DNA of 64,000 nucleotides from Sphingomonas sp. 1F27F7B (lineage in GTDB: Bacteria; Pseudomonadota; Alphaproteobacteria; Sphingomonadales; Sphingomonadaceae). The position numbers were made by a program, and so were the translations under genes. Positions 1-8,590 of the stretch are shown here, piece after piece. How positions within the stretch are numbered: the first letter of the stretch is position 1; the number at the start of each line of letters is the position of its first letter. The notes under the pieces are model-generated. The model was not told the DNA's origin and made no database searches. It was given only the letters and a program-made list of their open reading frames with translations. The DNA is taken from assembly GCF_005503355.1 (NCBI RefSeq), contig NZ_SCMK01000001.1, positions 289,343 through 353,342 of the forward strand, read 5' to 3'.

Positions 1-1601
1 CGGTTGTTCGAGACGATCGGCGAGATGTCGAGATAATGGTCCAGGTCGACGCCGGTCACCTTGATCGCCCGGGTGATGCGGCCGATGTCGGGCACGGTGA
101 AGCCCTCGGCATAGCTCGCATAGGCGCGGATCCCCGGCAGCGGCTCCACGATCACACCGCCGTTGAACAGCAGGTCCTCGAATTTCGGCTTGCCGCCCGA
201 AACCGCGACACCGCCATAGGTCGCCTTGTTGGGCGCGACATAGGTGGTCGAGGCAAGCGTGTGATAATCGTCGATCCTGATCTCGACATTCTCGTAGCGC
301 GCGCCGCCGGCCAGGCGCAGCTTGCCGCCGAAGAGCTTGAGGTTCGCCTGGGCGAAGGGCGCGAGGCTGCGGAAATCGCTGGGCGGCACCCACACCCGGT
401 TGGTGGCGATCAGCCGCTGCTCGGTCTTGTCGACCAGCGCGTCGAAGCCGATCGTGGCGGTCAGCGCCTCGAAGCCGGGCACCGCGCGCTCGTAGCTCAG
501 CTTGGCGCCCAGCTTGCGCGAACGGTTCTCGGACTGGTCGAAGAGCTTCTCGGTCGGGTCGAGCTTCGGGTCCTGGAAGGTCGCGATCGGCGCGATCTCG
601 CCGCCGAACCGGTCATGCGTGCGGTTGAAGAAGATCTGGCCGACGAAATTGCCGCCGCCCAGCGCCGTGTCGGTATAGGTCAGCGCCATGCTCTCGGTGC
701 GGCTCGCCGCCGGCTTGCCCGGGGCATCGCCGCGGATCGCGCTGGTCGGCAGGCCGGTGGCGCGGTTGCCCGGGACGGCGATGTAGTTGCCCCCGCCCTT
801 CAGCTCGAAACGGCTCGCGATCAGGTCGATCCGCCCGGTGTCGCCCAGCTGATAGCCGATGCGCGAGAACAGCGAGACCGTGGTCGAATCCTGCGTCTCG
901 CCCTGAGTGAGGTTCAGCCCGACACGGCGCCCGTCGCCGTCATAGAAGACGCCGCGCTTCTCATATGCCGCGCCGAAGCTTGCATCGAACCGACCCGATT
1001 TCCACTGCACCAGCCCCGCCGCCTTGCCGCCGATGCCGTCGCTGGCGAAGTCGTTGTCGGCAGTGCCCTGCAACAGCACCCGCCCGCTGATCCCGTCCGT
1101 TTTCGGCGCGCCCACCGTCACCTGGTTGACGATGCCGCCGGTGCCGCCGATCCCCTGCAGCGCGTTCGAGCCGTAGATCAGCTCGACCCGGTCGACGAAG
1201 AAACCGTCGATGGTGAAGCCGTCGCGGCTGCCGTCGCGCATCGGCGTCGATTGCGGGATGCCGTTGATCGCATAGAGCGGCGAGCGCCCGCGCAGCGTCT
1301 CCCCCGCCCCGGACAGCTTCTGGCGCGTCGGCGAGAAGGACGGGGTGAGGTTCGCCACCGCATCGGTCACCGAGCCCGAAATCGCGATCTGCTGGTCGAG
1401 CCGCTGCTTGTCGATCACGTCGATGGTGAGCGGCAGCGCGTTGGGCGGGAGCACCGTGCGCGCCGCGGTGACGACGATTTCCTCGGAACCTTCGGCATCC
1501 TTCCGCGGCTCCGCCTGCTGGGCATGGGCGACACCCGGCATCGCCATGGCGAGTGTCAGCAACGGCAAGGAAAGCAGCGAAGTGCGCGCACGCACGGCCA
1601 T
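1..1601 (-). CDS. TonB-dependent outer-membrane receptor (3' end beyond window)
   Basis: Outer-membrane receptor for TonB-driven uptake of an iron complex or similar ligand. The start ATG at 1601 gives a signal peptide ending VAHAQ, then the TonB-box-like segment SEEIVVTAAR near residue 40, then a plug domain with LYAINGIPQ, FFVDRVELIYG and GGTGGIVNQVT. The barrel continues past position 1, so the C-terminus is not seen. A long open frame on the opposite strand is only its shadow. A 19-bp dyad upstream (1679-1697) resembles a Fur box, so iron regulation is plausible. The plug looks more siderophore/heme-type than sugar-type, but the ligand is not determined. The MFS gene lies upstream on the same strand. 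Confidence 0.9.
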   Translation of the reverse strand, partial: MAVRARTSLLSLPLLTLAMAMPGVAHAQQAEPRKDAEGSEEIVVTAARTVLPPNALPLTIDVIDKQRLDQQIAISGSVTDAVANLTPSFSPTRQKLSGAGETLRGRSPLYAINGIPQSTPMRDGSRDGFTIDGFFVDRVELIYGSNALQGIGGTGGIVNQVTVGAPKTDGISGRVLLQGTADNDFASDGIGGKAAGLVQWKSGRFDASFGAAYEKRGVFYDGDGRRVGLNLTQGETQDSTTVSLFSRIGYQLGDTGRIDLIASRFELKGGGNYIAVPGNRATGLPTSAIRGDAPGKPAASRTESMALTYTDTALGGGNFVGQIFFNRTHDRFGGEIAPIATFQDPKLDPTEKLFDQSENRSRKLGAKLSYERAVPGFEALTATIGFDALVDKTEQRLIATNRVWVPPSDFRSLAPFAQANLKLFGGKLRLAGGARYENVEIRIDDYHTLASTTYVAPNKATYGGVAVSGGKPKFEDLLFNGGVIVEPLPGIRAYASYAEGFTVPDIGRITRAIKVTGVDLDHYLDISPIVSNN

Positions 1602-1678
1602 GAAGGGACCCCCGGAATTGCCGCCGTGCCGCCAAGGGCCGGCCAGTTCGCGAGAGCCGCTAGCAGCGGCGAAATGCT

Positions 1679-1697
1679 ATTGCAAGCTAGTCGCAAT
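1679..1697 (-). promoter_or_regulatory. Candidate Fur-like operator dyad
   Basis: An imperfect 19-bp dyad, ATTGC-N9-GCAAT, lies 78 bp upstream of the TonB receptor start. Its length and AT-rich ends fit a Fur box, and the neighbouring gene is a plausible Fur target. The assignment rests on shape and context only. Confidence 0.35.
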
Positions 1698-1717
1698 AAT
1701 CCCTGTGCGAAGTCGCT

Positions 1718-2863
1718 TCAAGCCGAACCGGCTGCCCCTGCCGTCCGCCGGGCAGTGAATGGCACCAGCAGCAGCAACCCCGCCAGCATCCAGAAAGCGG
1801 CCCGCAGCCCGACTGCCTCCGCCACCACGCCGATCGCCGCGGGCCCGGCAAGGATTCCGGCATAGCCAAGCGTGGTGATCGCTCCGATCGCCAATGCCGG
1901 CGGCATGTGGGTCTGCGCCCCGGCAATGCGGAACAGCACCGGCACGATGTTCGACGCACCCAGCCCGATCAGCAGGAACCCCGCCAACGCGATCGGTGCG
2001 ACCGGCACGCTCAGCAGCACCAGGAATCCCGCAACCGCAATCACGCCACCGCCGAGCAAGGTGCGATGATCGCCCAGGCGCGCCGTGAGCCTGTCCCCCA
2101 GCAATCGCCCGCTCGTCATCGCAATCGCGAACAACATATAACCCAGGCCGCCTTGCGTCGTGCCGACCAGTCCCATCTGGGTGATCAGCAGCGCGCTCCA
2201 ATCGAGCATCGCGCCTTCGGCAAGAAAGGTTGCCATGGCAAGGACTGCCAGCAGCAGCACCACGCCATGCGGCCGCACGAACAGCGGCCCATTCTCGCCT
2301 TCCATTGCCGGCAGCAATCGCGGCCAGGCGACCAGCATCGCTGCCAGCATGATCCCCGCACACACCAGGCTGCCGGCGAGCGCGCTCACCTTGAGTGACA
2401 GGAAGAGCGTCATCAGCCCGGCACCGGCAAAGCCGCCGATACTGAACAACGCATGAAATCCGGACATCAGCGGCTGTTTCGCCGCGCGTTCCACTTCCAC
2501 TGCGTGCACGTTCATTGCCACGTCCAGTGAACCGAGCGCGGCACCGAACAGCAGCAGTGCGCCGCCAAGCGCAACGGGCGTAGCGGCAATCGTCAGCAGC
2601 GGCAGGATCACCGCAAGCGCAATGCCGCTCGTCACGATCACCGGCTTGCCGCCATAGCGCGCGCTGAGCGGCCCGGTCGCCAGCATCGCCGCGATCGAGC
2701 CGATGCCGATGCAGAGCAGCAGCATCCCCAACATCGCAGCGTCGATGTGAAGGCGCTGCTTGGCAAAGGGCACCAGCGGCGCCCAGCAGGAGATCCCGAA
2801 CCCGGCGACCAGGAACGACAGACGAGTGGCCAGCCGGGTGGCCGGGCGATCGGCGGAAATCAT
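1718..2863 (-). CDS. MFS transporter, probable sugar/small-molecule permease
   Basis: A 381-residue inner-membrane major facilitator with about 12 hydrophobic segments. Early segments include FLVAGFGISCWAPLVPF and a loop 2-3 motif around GPLSARYGGKPV. It resembles the YbjJ/fucose-permease branch of MFS, but the substrate is unknown. The start MISADRPATR at 2863 is preferred over an upstream in-frame Met because it begins 16 bp after the DeoR-regulator stop, so the pair is probably one transcript with the regulator first. The DeoR partner suggests a carbohydrate or nucleoside-derived substrate. Confidence 0.85.
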   Translation of the reverse strand: MISADRPATRLATRLSFLVAGFGISCWAPLVPFAKQRLHIDAAMLGMLLLCIGIGSIAAMLATGPLSARYGGKPVIVTSGIALAVILPLLTIAATPVALGGALLLFGAALGSLDVAMNVHAVEVERAAKQPLMSGFHALFSIGGFAGAGLMTLFLSLKVSALAGSLVCAGIMLAAMLVAWPRLLPAMEGENGPLFVRPHGVVLLLAVLAMATFLAEGAMLDWSALLITQMGLVGTTQGGLGYMLFAIAMTSGRLLGDRLTARLGDHRTLLGGGVIAVAGFLVLLSVPVAPIALAGFLLIGLGASNIVPVLFRIAGAQTHMPPALAIGAITTLGYAGILAGPAAIGVVAEAVGLRAAFWMLAGLLLLVPFTARRTAGAAGSA

Positions 2864-2879
2864 GGATGCTCCGGCAAGT

Positions 2880-3653
2880 TCAGGCGGGATCGGCGACGAG
2901 GATGGCGCGGCACCCCGCCGCATCGAGCGAAGCGCGTTGCGCGGCGGAGGCGCTTGCCTCGACTACCAGCATGTCGATCTGGCCAAGCATTGCGACCTGG
3001 TGCGGCGCGGTACGGCCAAGCTTGTCGTTGGCGATCAGCACCACCGTGCGCTCGGCCCGGGCAATGACGGTGCGCTTGAAGGTCGCGTCGGCGAGCTGCG
3101 CTGCTCCCACGCCCTCCTCCGACACCGAGCAGGCGCCGATGAATGCGCGGTCGAACCGCATCTGCACCAGCGCCTGCAGCGCCACCGCATCGACACAGCC
3201 GCCGATGATCGGATCGGCCTCGCCACCCAGCACGATCAGCTTCAGATCCTGCCGCCGCAGCACCGCCCCGGCGATGTCGATCGAATTGGTCGCGATGGTC
3301 AGGTCATTATCCTCGGGCAGGAATTCGACCAGGGCAAGGTTGGTGCTGCCGCTGTCGAGGAACAGGAACTCGCCCGGCCGGATCGTCGTCGCCGCAGCGC
3401 GGGCCAGTGCACGCTTGTGCCCCTGGTCGCCCTCGATCCGCGCCGCCATCGGGGCCGAGATCGGTGAAATCGGCAGCGCTCCGCCATAGACGCGTCGGCA
3501 CTTTCCCTCAGCGGCCAGCGCACGCAGATCACGCCGGATCGCATCTTCCGAAACCTCGAATTCGCCAGCCAGGGCCCCGGCCGAAACCGGCTGCCCATCG
3601 GCAAGGCGCGCGGCAATCGCATCGCGCCGCGCATTTGGGGGATCAACAACCAT
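2880..3653 (-). CDS. DeoR/GlpR-family transcriptional regulator
   Basis: A 257-residue repressor of the DeoR family. The N-terminal helix-turn-helix reads SAGALAGEFEVSEDAIRRDL at about residues 23-42, followed by the wing ending YGGAL. The C-terminal sugar-phosphate sensor domain has the family signature FLDSGSTNLALVE near residue 97 and an IGGCVD segment. The ATG at 3653 is chosen because the family begins a few residues before the helix-turn-helix; the frame stays open upstream only as unrelated sequence. It lies directly ahead of an MFS gene that it probably controls together with itself. A 9-bp inverted repeat just upstream of its start is a candidate operator. Confidence 0.9.
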   Translation of the reverse strand: MVVDPPNARRDAIAARLADGQPVSAGALAGEFEVSEDAIRRDLRALAAEGKCRRVYGGALPISPISAPMAARIEGDQGHKRALARAAATTIRPGEFLFLDSGSTNLALVEFLPEDNDLTIATNSIDIAGAVLRRQDLKLIVLGGEADPIIGGCVDAVALQALVQMRFDRAFIGACSVSEEGVGAAQLADATFKRTVIARAERTVVLIANDKLGRTAPHQVAMLGQIDMLVVEASASAAQRASLDAAGCRAILVADPA

Positions 3654-3664
3654 AAATCGGCAAT

Positions 3665-3708
3665 ATCGTGCATGACCATGCGAGTCAATGCGCGTGATTA
3701 TGCACGAT
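3665..3708. promoter_or_regulatory. Inverted repeat upstream of deoR-type gene (candidate operator)
   Basis: ATCGTGCAT at 3665-3673 is the exact reverse complement of ATGCACGAT at 3700-3708, with a 26-bp spacer. It lies 12-55 bp upstream of the regulator start, in its promoter region. DeoR-family proteins commonly bind such repeats and autoregulate, so this is a reasonable autoregulatory site. Confidence 0.5.
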
Positions 3709-3717
3709 TCAGCCCTT

Positions 3718-4083
3718 TCACTGTCGCGGCGCCTCGAACCGCAGCCCACCGCGCGCCTCTACCGTGATCGGCCCGCGGGGCCTGGCGGGCAGCACTGCCT
3801 TCACCCGCCCGAACAGCCGCCGCGCGTCGGCCGGGCGGCGCGTTCGCACGCAGAGCGTGGTCTCCCCTTCCCGCCCCCAGCGCTGCGCTTCCACTCCGCG
3901 CACGCCGCGATCGCGCGCGAGCAGGCCTCGCACCCGTTCGAACGCAGCCTGATCGATCCCCATGGCATAGCTGCCGAACCGGACGCTGACTGCGCATTCC
4001 GCCCCCGGCCCCGCCTGCGCAAAGGCCGATGCCGGCGCCGCTAGCGCAAGGAAGCCGAGGAGGGGCAACAGGAACGAGCGCAT
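3718..4083 (-). CDS. Small secreted protein of unknown function
   Basis: A 121-residue protein with a clear signal peptide (MRSFLLPLLGFLALAAPASAFAQ) and a basic mature part containing two cysteines, one in ECAVSVRFGSYAMG and one in TTLCVRTRRP. The spacing would allow one disulfide. The start at 4083 is preferred over the Met two codons earlier because GGAG lies 8 bases upstream of it. I recognise no domain. It follows the TonB receptor on the same strand, but a strong hairpin separates them, so it is probably transcribed mainly from its own promoter. Confidence 0.65.
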   Translation of the reverse strand: MRSFLLPLLGFLALAAPASAFAQAGPGAECAVSVRFGSYAMGIDQAAFERVRGLLARDRGVRGVEAQRWGREGETTLCVRTRRPADARRLFGRVKAVLPARPRGPITVEARGGLRFEAPRQ

Positions 4084-4150
4084 CGGCATTTCTCCAAAGT
4101 CGATGCCGCTTCCTCCGGCCTGCCGGCTGAACCGCGTCTGAAACGGCAAG

Positions 4151-4180
4151 ACGGGCCCGCGGATCGCTCCGCGGGCCCGT
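4151..4180 (-). terminator. Hairpin terminator after TonB receptor
   Basis: A perfect 13-bp GC-rich stem (ACGGGCCCGCGGA with its complement) and 4-nt loop begin 20 bp after the receptor stop. On the minus strand a short T-containing run follows. It is probably a factor-independent terminator for the receptor gene. Confidence 0.7.
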
Positions 4181-4200
4181 CCCACATTCTCCCCCAGGCG

Positions 4201-6978
4201 TCAGAAGCGCGAGCGCAGCGTGATGCCATAGGTCCGCGGCTCGGCGAGATAGGCCGAGAAGATTTGCGACCCGCCCGGATAGCCCGGCGTCGGCGTGGTG
4301 CTCACTGCCTGGAAGGGCGAGCTGAAGCCGACCTGCATGTAATTGGCCTTGGTCGCGTTCTGCACCCAGAGCTCCAGCGCCCAGAGCTGGTCGTTGCCGC
4401 TGATGCCGATGCGGCCGTTGACCACCACGAAGCTCTGCTGCTCCTTCTGCGGGAACAGGTCCGAGCCGGTATTGTAGCGGTCGGCCAGGCGAGCATCGAC
4501 ATAGAGCAGGCCGCGCAGCGATCCGCCCAGCGACGGCGTCCACCCCGCCGAACTCGTCACCACCCATTCGGGCGCGTTCGAGAGCAGCTGGCCCGGCAGC
4601 AGGCGCAGCGCCGGATCGAGCGGCGCGCCGCTGCTCGAGCCGACCAGATTGTTGGCGTATTTGGTCTTGGCATAGGTCACGCCGAAGTTGAAGTTCAGGT
4701 CGCGCACCGGCGACATGGCCATCTCGACTTCGAAACCGGTCGAGACCACGCCCGGCTTGATCTGGTTCGACGGGCAGGCGCCGGTGGTGGCGCTCAGGTC
4801 GCGATCCCCGCCGCCCAGGTCCTGCTTGCAGCCATTGATGTTCTGGACGAGATAGACGGTGCCGTTGAACGTGTTCAGCTGGAAGTTGCTGAATTCCTGG
4901 CGGAAGCCCGCGACGTTCAGGTTGAAGCCCCGGGTAGAGAGCTTCATGCCCGCTTCATAGGCGGTGACCGTCTCCTCCTCGAACTGAAGCACATCGGCAT
5001 AATAGCCGGCATTGGCCAGGCTGATCGGGAAGATCGGCAGCGGCTGGGCCGGGTTCGGGTTCTTGAAAGCCGAGCGATCGAGGTTGAAGCCGCCGGCCTT
5101 GTAGCCGCGCGAATAGCTCGCATAGAGCAGGATGTTGTCGACCGGCTTCCACGAAAGGATCGCGGTGCCGGTGAACTTGTTCTCCTTGCGCTGGTCGTTC
5201 AGCGTCAGCCCGTTGAGCGCCGAGGACGAGCCGCCCTGGCAGGTGAGCGTGATGATGCCGCCGGCAAGCGGGGCCAGGGCGGGCACGCCCATGAAGGGCA
5301 GCAAGTTCGCCTGTTGCACGGGGCATATCGTGTTGGTGTTGTTGAAGTTCGCGTTCAGCTTCTTGGTCTCGTTGGTGTAGCGCAGGCCCACCGTCAGATC
5401 CACGTTGCTGGTGACGTGAAAGATATTGTGCGTGAAGAAGGCGAAGTTCGAGCTGGTCTGGTCGAAGTTCGCCGTGTCGTCGCCGACGTTGCGCACCGTG
5501 TCGAGCCGCTGCAGCCCGCCGACCATCGCCGCACCCGCCGCGCCGAGCGGGCCCGCCGGGTTGCTCAGCACCGCCACGCCGGTGGGCGTCAGGCAGCCGA
5601 CATTGTTCGGATTGTAGAAGGCGCTGAACGAGCCATAGACCACGCGGCACGCGGCGAACCGGCCATAGTCGTTGCCGAACTTGAGCTCGCTCTTGGTGTC
5701 CAGATCCTCATGCGCGTAATAGCCGCCGACCAGCCAGTCGAGCTTGCCGCCGAACGCCTCGCCATGAAAGCGCAGCTCCTGGGTGAAGGTCTTGAACTGG
5801 CGGCCGCTCTTCGGGCCGAAATAGAGGATGTCGGCCAGACCGTAATCGGCATCGGCCGCCTGGGTGTTGTCATAGTCGCGATAGGCAGTGATCGACGTCA
5901 GCTCGACGCCACCCAGGTTCCAATTGACTTCCGCCGAGAGGCCCCAATCCTTGGTCTTGCCGGTATAGGAGCGGTTGGCGCTGGTCGCGATGCGGCGCGA
6001 ATAGGCATCGTTGTAGCCCGGGAAATACTGCGCGAAGGTGGTGCCGGTGATCCCGGTCAGCACGGTCGCCACCGGGGTGCCCGGCGCGATCAGCCCGGGA
6101 TTGGTCGGCGAGACATAGGCATTGGCCTGCGCCACGTCGGCCGTCGCATAGACGGCGGCGCAGCAATCCTCCTTGCGATAGCTATAGTCGCCGATCAGCC
6201 GGACGGAGAGATCGGAGCTGGGCTGGTACAGCAGCTGCCCGCGGACCAGATAGCGATCGCGATTGTTGATGTCGCGGCCGGTGTTGACGTCGTGATAATA
6301 GCCGTCGCGCTTCGAATAGAGGCCGTCGAGGCGGAAGGCGAGCTGCTCCGAGAGCGGCCCCGTCACTGCCCCCTGCAGGCGCCACGCGCCGTAATTGCCA
6401 TAGGTCGCCTCGGCCATGCCGCCGAAATTGAACTCGGGACCCTTGGTGGTGACGCTGAGCATGCCGGCCGACGCGTTGCGCCCGCCCAGCGTGCCCTGCG
6501 GCCCGCGCAGCACTTCGATGCGCTCGATCTCGCCCAGGTCGTTGAGGCCGAGACCTGTGCGCGAGCGATAGACGCCGTCGATGAAGGTCGCGACCGAGCT
6601 TTCCAGGCCCGGATTGTCGCCCACCGTGCCGACGCCGCGGATGCGGGCGGAAGTGTTCGCGTCGCTGCCGGTCGAGGAGACGAGCAACGACGGCGCGACC
6701 TGGTTGAGCGCGCGGATGTCGTTGGCGCCGGTGCGCTCCAGCTGCGTGGCGGTTACCGCGGAGACGGCGAGCGGCACGTCGGCGAGCACCTGGGCACGGC
6801 CCTGGGCAGTGACGACGATCTCGTTGGGATCGCGTGTTCCGCTGTTCTGCTCGCTCTGGCTCTGAGCAGCCGCGTCGGCCGGCGTCTGGGCGTCCTGTGC
6901 GAAGGCAGGGGCCGCGAGCGCGAAGCTGAGCGCAGGAACAGCAACGCACGACAAAAGGCGTAACCGCATCATCATCAT
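4201..6978 (-). CDS. TonB-dependent receptor
   Basis: A 925-residue outer-membrane receptor of the large TonB family common in sphingomonads. The signal peptide ends LAAPAFAQ. A Gln/Ser-rich linker leads to the TonB box NEIVVTAQG near residue 62, then the plug (ARIRGVGTVG, DLGEIERIEVLRGPQGTL). The remainder is a 22-strand-type barrel ending in the aromatic-rich YGITLRSRF expected for outer-membrane assembly. Several Met codons follow one another at the start; the first one after GGGAGAG (6978) is used. The plug motif LRGPQGTLGGRNASAG is typical of receptors for plant-derived or sugar-like ligands, but the ligand is not known. Confidence 0.92.
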   Translation of the reverse strand: MMMMRLRLLSCVAVPALSFALAAPAFAQDAQTPADAAAQSQSEQNSGTRDPNEIVVTAQGRAQVLADVPLAVSAVTATQLERTGANDIRALNQVAPSLLVSSTGSDANTSARIRGVGTVGDNPGLESSVATFIDGVYRSRTGLGLNDLGEIERIEVLRGPQGTLGGRNASAGMLSVTTKGPEFNFGGMAEATYGNYGAWRLQGAVTGPLSEQLAFRLDGLYSKRDGYYHDVNTGRDINNRDRYLVRGQLLYQPSSDLSVRLIGDYSYRKEDCCAAVYATADVAQANAYVSPTNPGLIAPGTPVATVLTGITGTTFAQYFPGYNDAYSRRIATSANRSYTGKTKDWGLSAEVNWNLGGVELTSITAYRDYDNTQAADADYGLADILYFGPKSGRQFKTFTQELRFHGEAFGGKLDWLVGGYYAHEDLDTKSELKFGNDYGRFAACRVVYGSFSAFYNPNNVGCLTPTGVAVLSNPAGPLGAAGAAMVGGLQRLDTVRNVGDDTANFDQTSSNFAFFTHNIFHVTSNVDLTVGLRYTNETKKLNANFNNTNTICPVQQANLLPFMGVPALAPLAGGIITLTCQGGSSSALNGLTLNDQRKENKFTGTAILSWKPVDNILLYASYSRGYKAGGFNLDRSAFKNPNPAQPLPIFPISLANAGYYADVLQFEEETVTAYEAGMKLSTRGFNLNVAGFRQEFSNFQLNTFNGTVYLVQNINGCKQDLGGGDRDLSATTGACPSNQIKPGVVSTGFEVEMAMSPVRDLNFNFGVTYAKTKYANNLVGSSSGAPLDPALRLLPGQLLSNAPEWVVTSSAGWTPSLGGSLRGLLYVDARLADRYNTGSDLFPQKEQQSFVVVNGRIGISGNDQLWALELWVQNATKANYMQVGFSSPFQAVSTTPTPGYPGGSQIFSAYLAEPRTYGITLRSRF

Positions 6979-7210
6979 CTCTCCCACCACGGGCCGGAGC
7001 ACTTTGGCGGCTCCATACCCTATCCTCGAATACTGACAGGTCCCGGAGGGACGTCAAGCAGAACAAAGGTTGCAAAAGGGGACTAACTCAGCAGTGTTGC
7101 GCAAATGTCATATATTGCTGGCTTGTGTCTCCACCCCTTGGCCGAATTGATCTTCGAACGCCGGCCCATCATTTCTACGCCGTTCGTCACTCCACGCCGT
7201 CATCGCGCCA
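6979..7210. other. Spacer upstream of TonB receptor
   Basis: Non-coding and probably the receptor's promoter region. It includes the 8-bp palindrome TTGCGCAA at 7097-7104 in a stretch less GC-rich than its surroundings. I cannot assign promoter boxes with confidence. Confidence 0.4.
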
Positions 7211-7324
7211 CCTCCACCGCCGTGCGCCTCCTCCACCGCAACGCGCATCCTCCACCGCCGCGCGCCTCCCCCACCGCAACGCGCATCCTCCACGGTCACG
7301 CGCTTCCTCCACCGTCATCCCCGC
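7211..7324. repeat. 19-bp tandem repeat array, six copies
   Basis: Six head-to-tail copies with a 19-bp period start at 7211, 7230, 7249, 7268, 7287 and 7306. Each has the core CTCCACCG or a one-base variant, followed by a GCGC-type half that varies. The last copy changes into CGTCATCCCCGC, the arm of the REP palindrome that follows. There are no unique spacers, so it is not a CRISPR. Confidence 0.85.
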
Positions 7325-7336
7325 CTCCTTCACCGT

Positions 7337-7358
7337 CATCCCCGCGAAGGCGGGGATG
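7337..7358. repeat. REP-type palindrome (CATCCCCGC family)
   Basis: A perfect 9-bp stem, CATCCCCGC with GCGGGGATG, closes a 4-nt GAAG loop. The same palindrome caps the larger elements near 10.0, 18.5 and 28.9 kb. Confidence 0.85.
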
Positions 7359-7371
7359 GCGACAATGGGAT

Positions 7372-7458
7372 CCGAGGGGACTACGACGCTGGAACCCGAG
7401 GGGACTACGACGCGGGCCCCATCGGACGACGACGCTGGGTCCGCGGGGATAACGGCGC
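7372..7458. repeat. 24-bp degenerate tandem repeat
   Basis: CCGAGGGGACTACGACGC occurs exactly at 7372 and 7396. Decayed copies follow near 7419 and 7441, giving a period of about 22-24 bp. No coding frame is convincing here. Confidence 0.65.
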
Positions 7459-7503
7459 GGGACCCATGAGAATGGCGACGATCGGAAATGCCACCGGCGC
7501 GCC

Positions 7504-8574
7504 TCAATACCCGTTCAGCCGCGCGAACCGGTCGCGATGCCAGGCGGCATTGCCCCATTGCGCCTCCAGCACCCGCGCGCGCTTCAGGTAGAAGCCCGCG
7601 TCATGCTCGTCGGTCATGCCGATGCCGCCGTGCAGCTGGATCATCTCGCGGCTGACCAGGTGGAGAGTCTCGTTCGCCACGGCCTTGGCCAGGCTCACTT
7701 CCTGCGCCACGTTCGCGCGGCCGCTGTCGATCGCTTCCAGCGCGCCTTCCACCGCCGAGCGGCACAGCTCAAGCTCGGTGAACATCTTCGCCATGCGGTG
7801 CTGCAGCGCCTGGAAGCTTGCCAGCACCTGCCCGAACTGGATGCGCGTCTTCAGATAATCGTTGGTCCTGGCAAAGGCGCTTTCTGCCATGCCGAGCATC
7901 TCCGCCGCACTCGCCGCCGCCGCCCGGTCCGCGACATGCGCGATCAGTTCCGCACCGCCACCCAGCGCCTCGGCCGGGGCATTGTCGAACGTCACCTGGG
8001 CATGGCTGCGCGCGTCGGTCAGGTGACGCGGCGACCGCGTCACGCCGGCATCGCCCGAGACGAGATACAGCCCGTCCGTCGCCGCCACCACGAACAGCTG
8101 CGCGCTGTCGCCCTCGGGCACGAATGCCTTCACGCCGCCGAGCTTGCCGCCCGCAACCGTCGTCGCGATCTTCGCGGGATCGAAGCGCGGCCCTTCGTCG
8201 ATCGCCAGCGTGGCAACCAGTTCGCCCGCCGCGATCCGCGGCAGCCACGCGTCCTTCTGCGCATCGGAACCGCCCATCAGGATCGCGCTGGTCGCCGCCG
8301 CGGTGCTGGCGAGCGGCGTCGCGACCAGATTGCGGCCGAGCTGCTCGAGCACCAGGCCCAGCGAGACATAGCCCATGCCCGCGCCGCCCTGCGCCTCGGG
8401 CACCAGGATGCCGGCCCAGCCCATCTCGGCCTGGGCCCGCCACATCTCGGCGTCATAGCCGGCGGACGGCGCCGCATCACGCATCTTGCGAAATGCGCTG
8501 ACCGGCGCCTCATTGTCCGCCCATTCCCGCGCCATGTCGCGCAGCATCGTCTGTTCTTCGGTCAGGATGGCCAT
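7504..8574 (-). CDS. Acyl-CoA dehydrogenase, smaller partner
   Basis: A 356-residue flavin-dependent acyl-CoA dehydrogenase, which introduces a trans-2 double bond into an acyl-CoA thioester in the cytoplasm. Features are the N-terminal helical region (EEQTMLRDMAREWADNEAP), the middle beta domain and the C-terminal helices with IQLHGGIGMTDEHDAGFYL. The Met at 8574 has GAGGAAG just upstream; the frame upstream of it is the REP spacer. It is shorter than typical single-type enzymes (about 380 residues). It lies 137 bp downstream of a larger dehydrogenase, an arrangement seen in two-subunit FadE enzymes, so the two may form a heteromer. Confidence 0.88.
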   Translation of the reverse strand: MAILTEEQTMLRDMAREWADNEAPVSAFRKMRDAAPSAGYDAEMWRAQAEMGWAGILVPEAQGGAGMGYVSLGLVLEQLGRNLVATPLASTAAATSAILMGGSDAQKDAWLPRIAAGELVATLAIDEGPRFDPAKIATTVAGGKLGGVKAFVPEGDSAQLFVVAATDGLYLVSGDAGVTRSPRHLTDARSHAQVTFDNAPAEALGGGAELIAHVADRAAAASAAEMLGMAESAFARTNDYLKTRIQFGQVLASFQALQHRMAKMFTELELCRSAVEGALEAIDSGRANVAQEVSLAKAVANETLHLVSREMIQLHGGIGMTDEHDAGFYLKRARVLEAQWGNAAWHRDRFARLNGY

Positions 8575-8590
8575 TTCTTCTTCCTCTTCC

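Noticed and set aside
36..1865. 609-codon plus-strand open frame
   Set aside because: Antisense to the first TonB receptor and its spacer; composition is that of a shadow frame.
4264..6963. 899-codon plus-strand open frame
   Set aside because: Exactly antisense to the TonB receptor, low complexity, no motif.
7211..7324. CRISPR-like regular repeats
   Set aside because: The units are contiguous 19-mers without unique spacers, and no cas gene is nearby.
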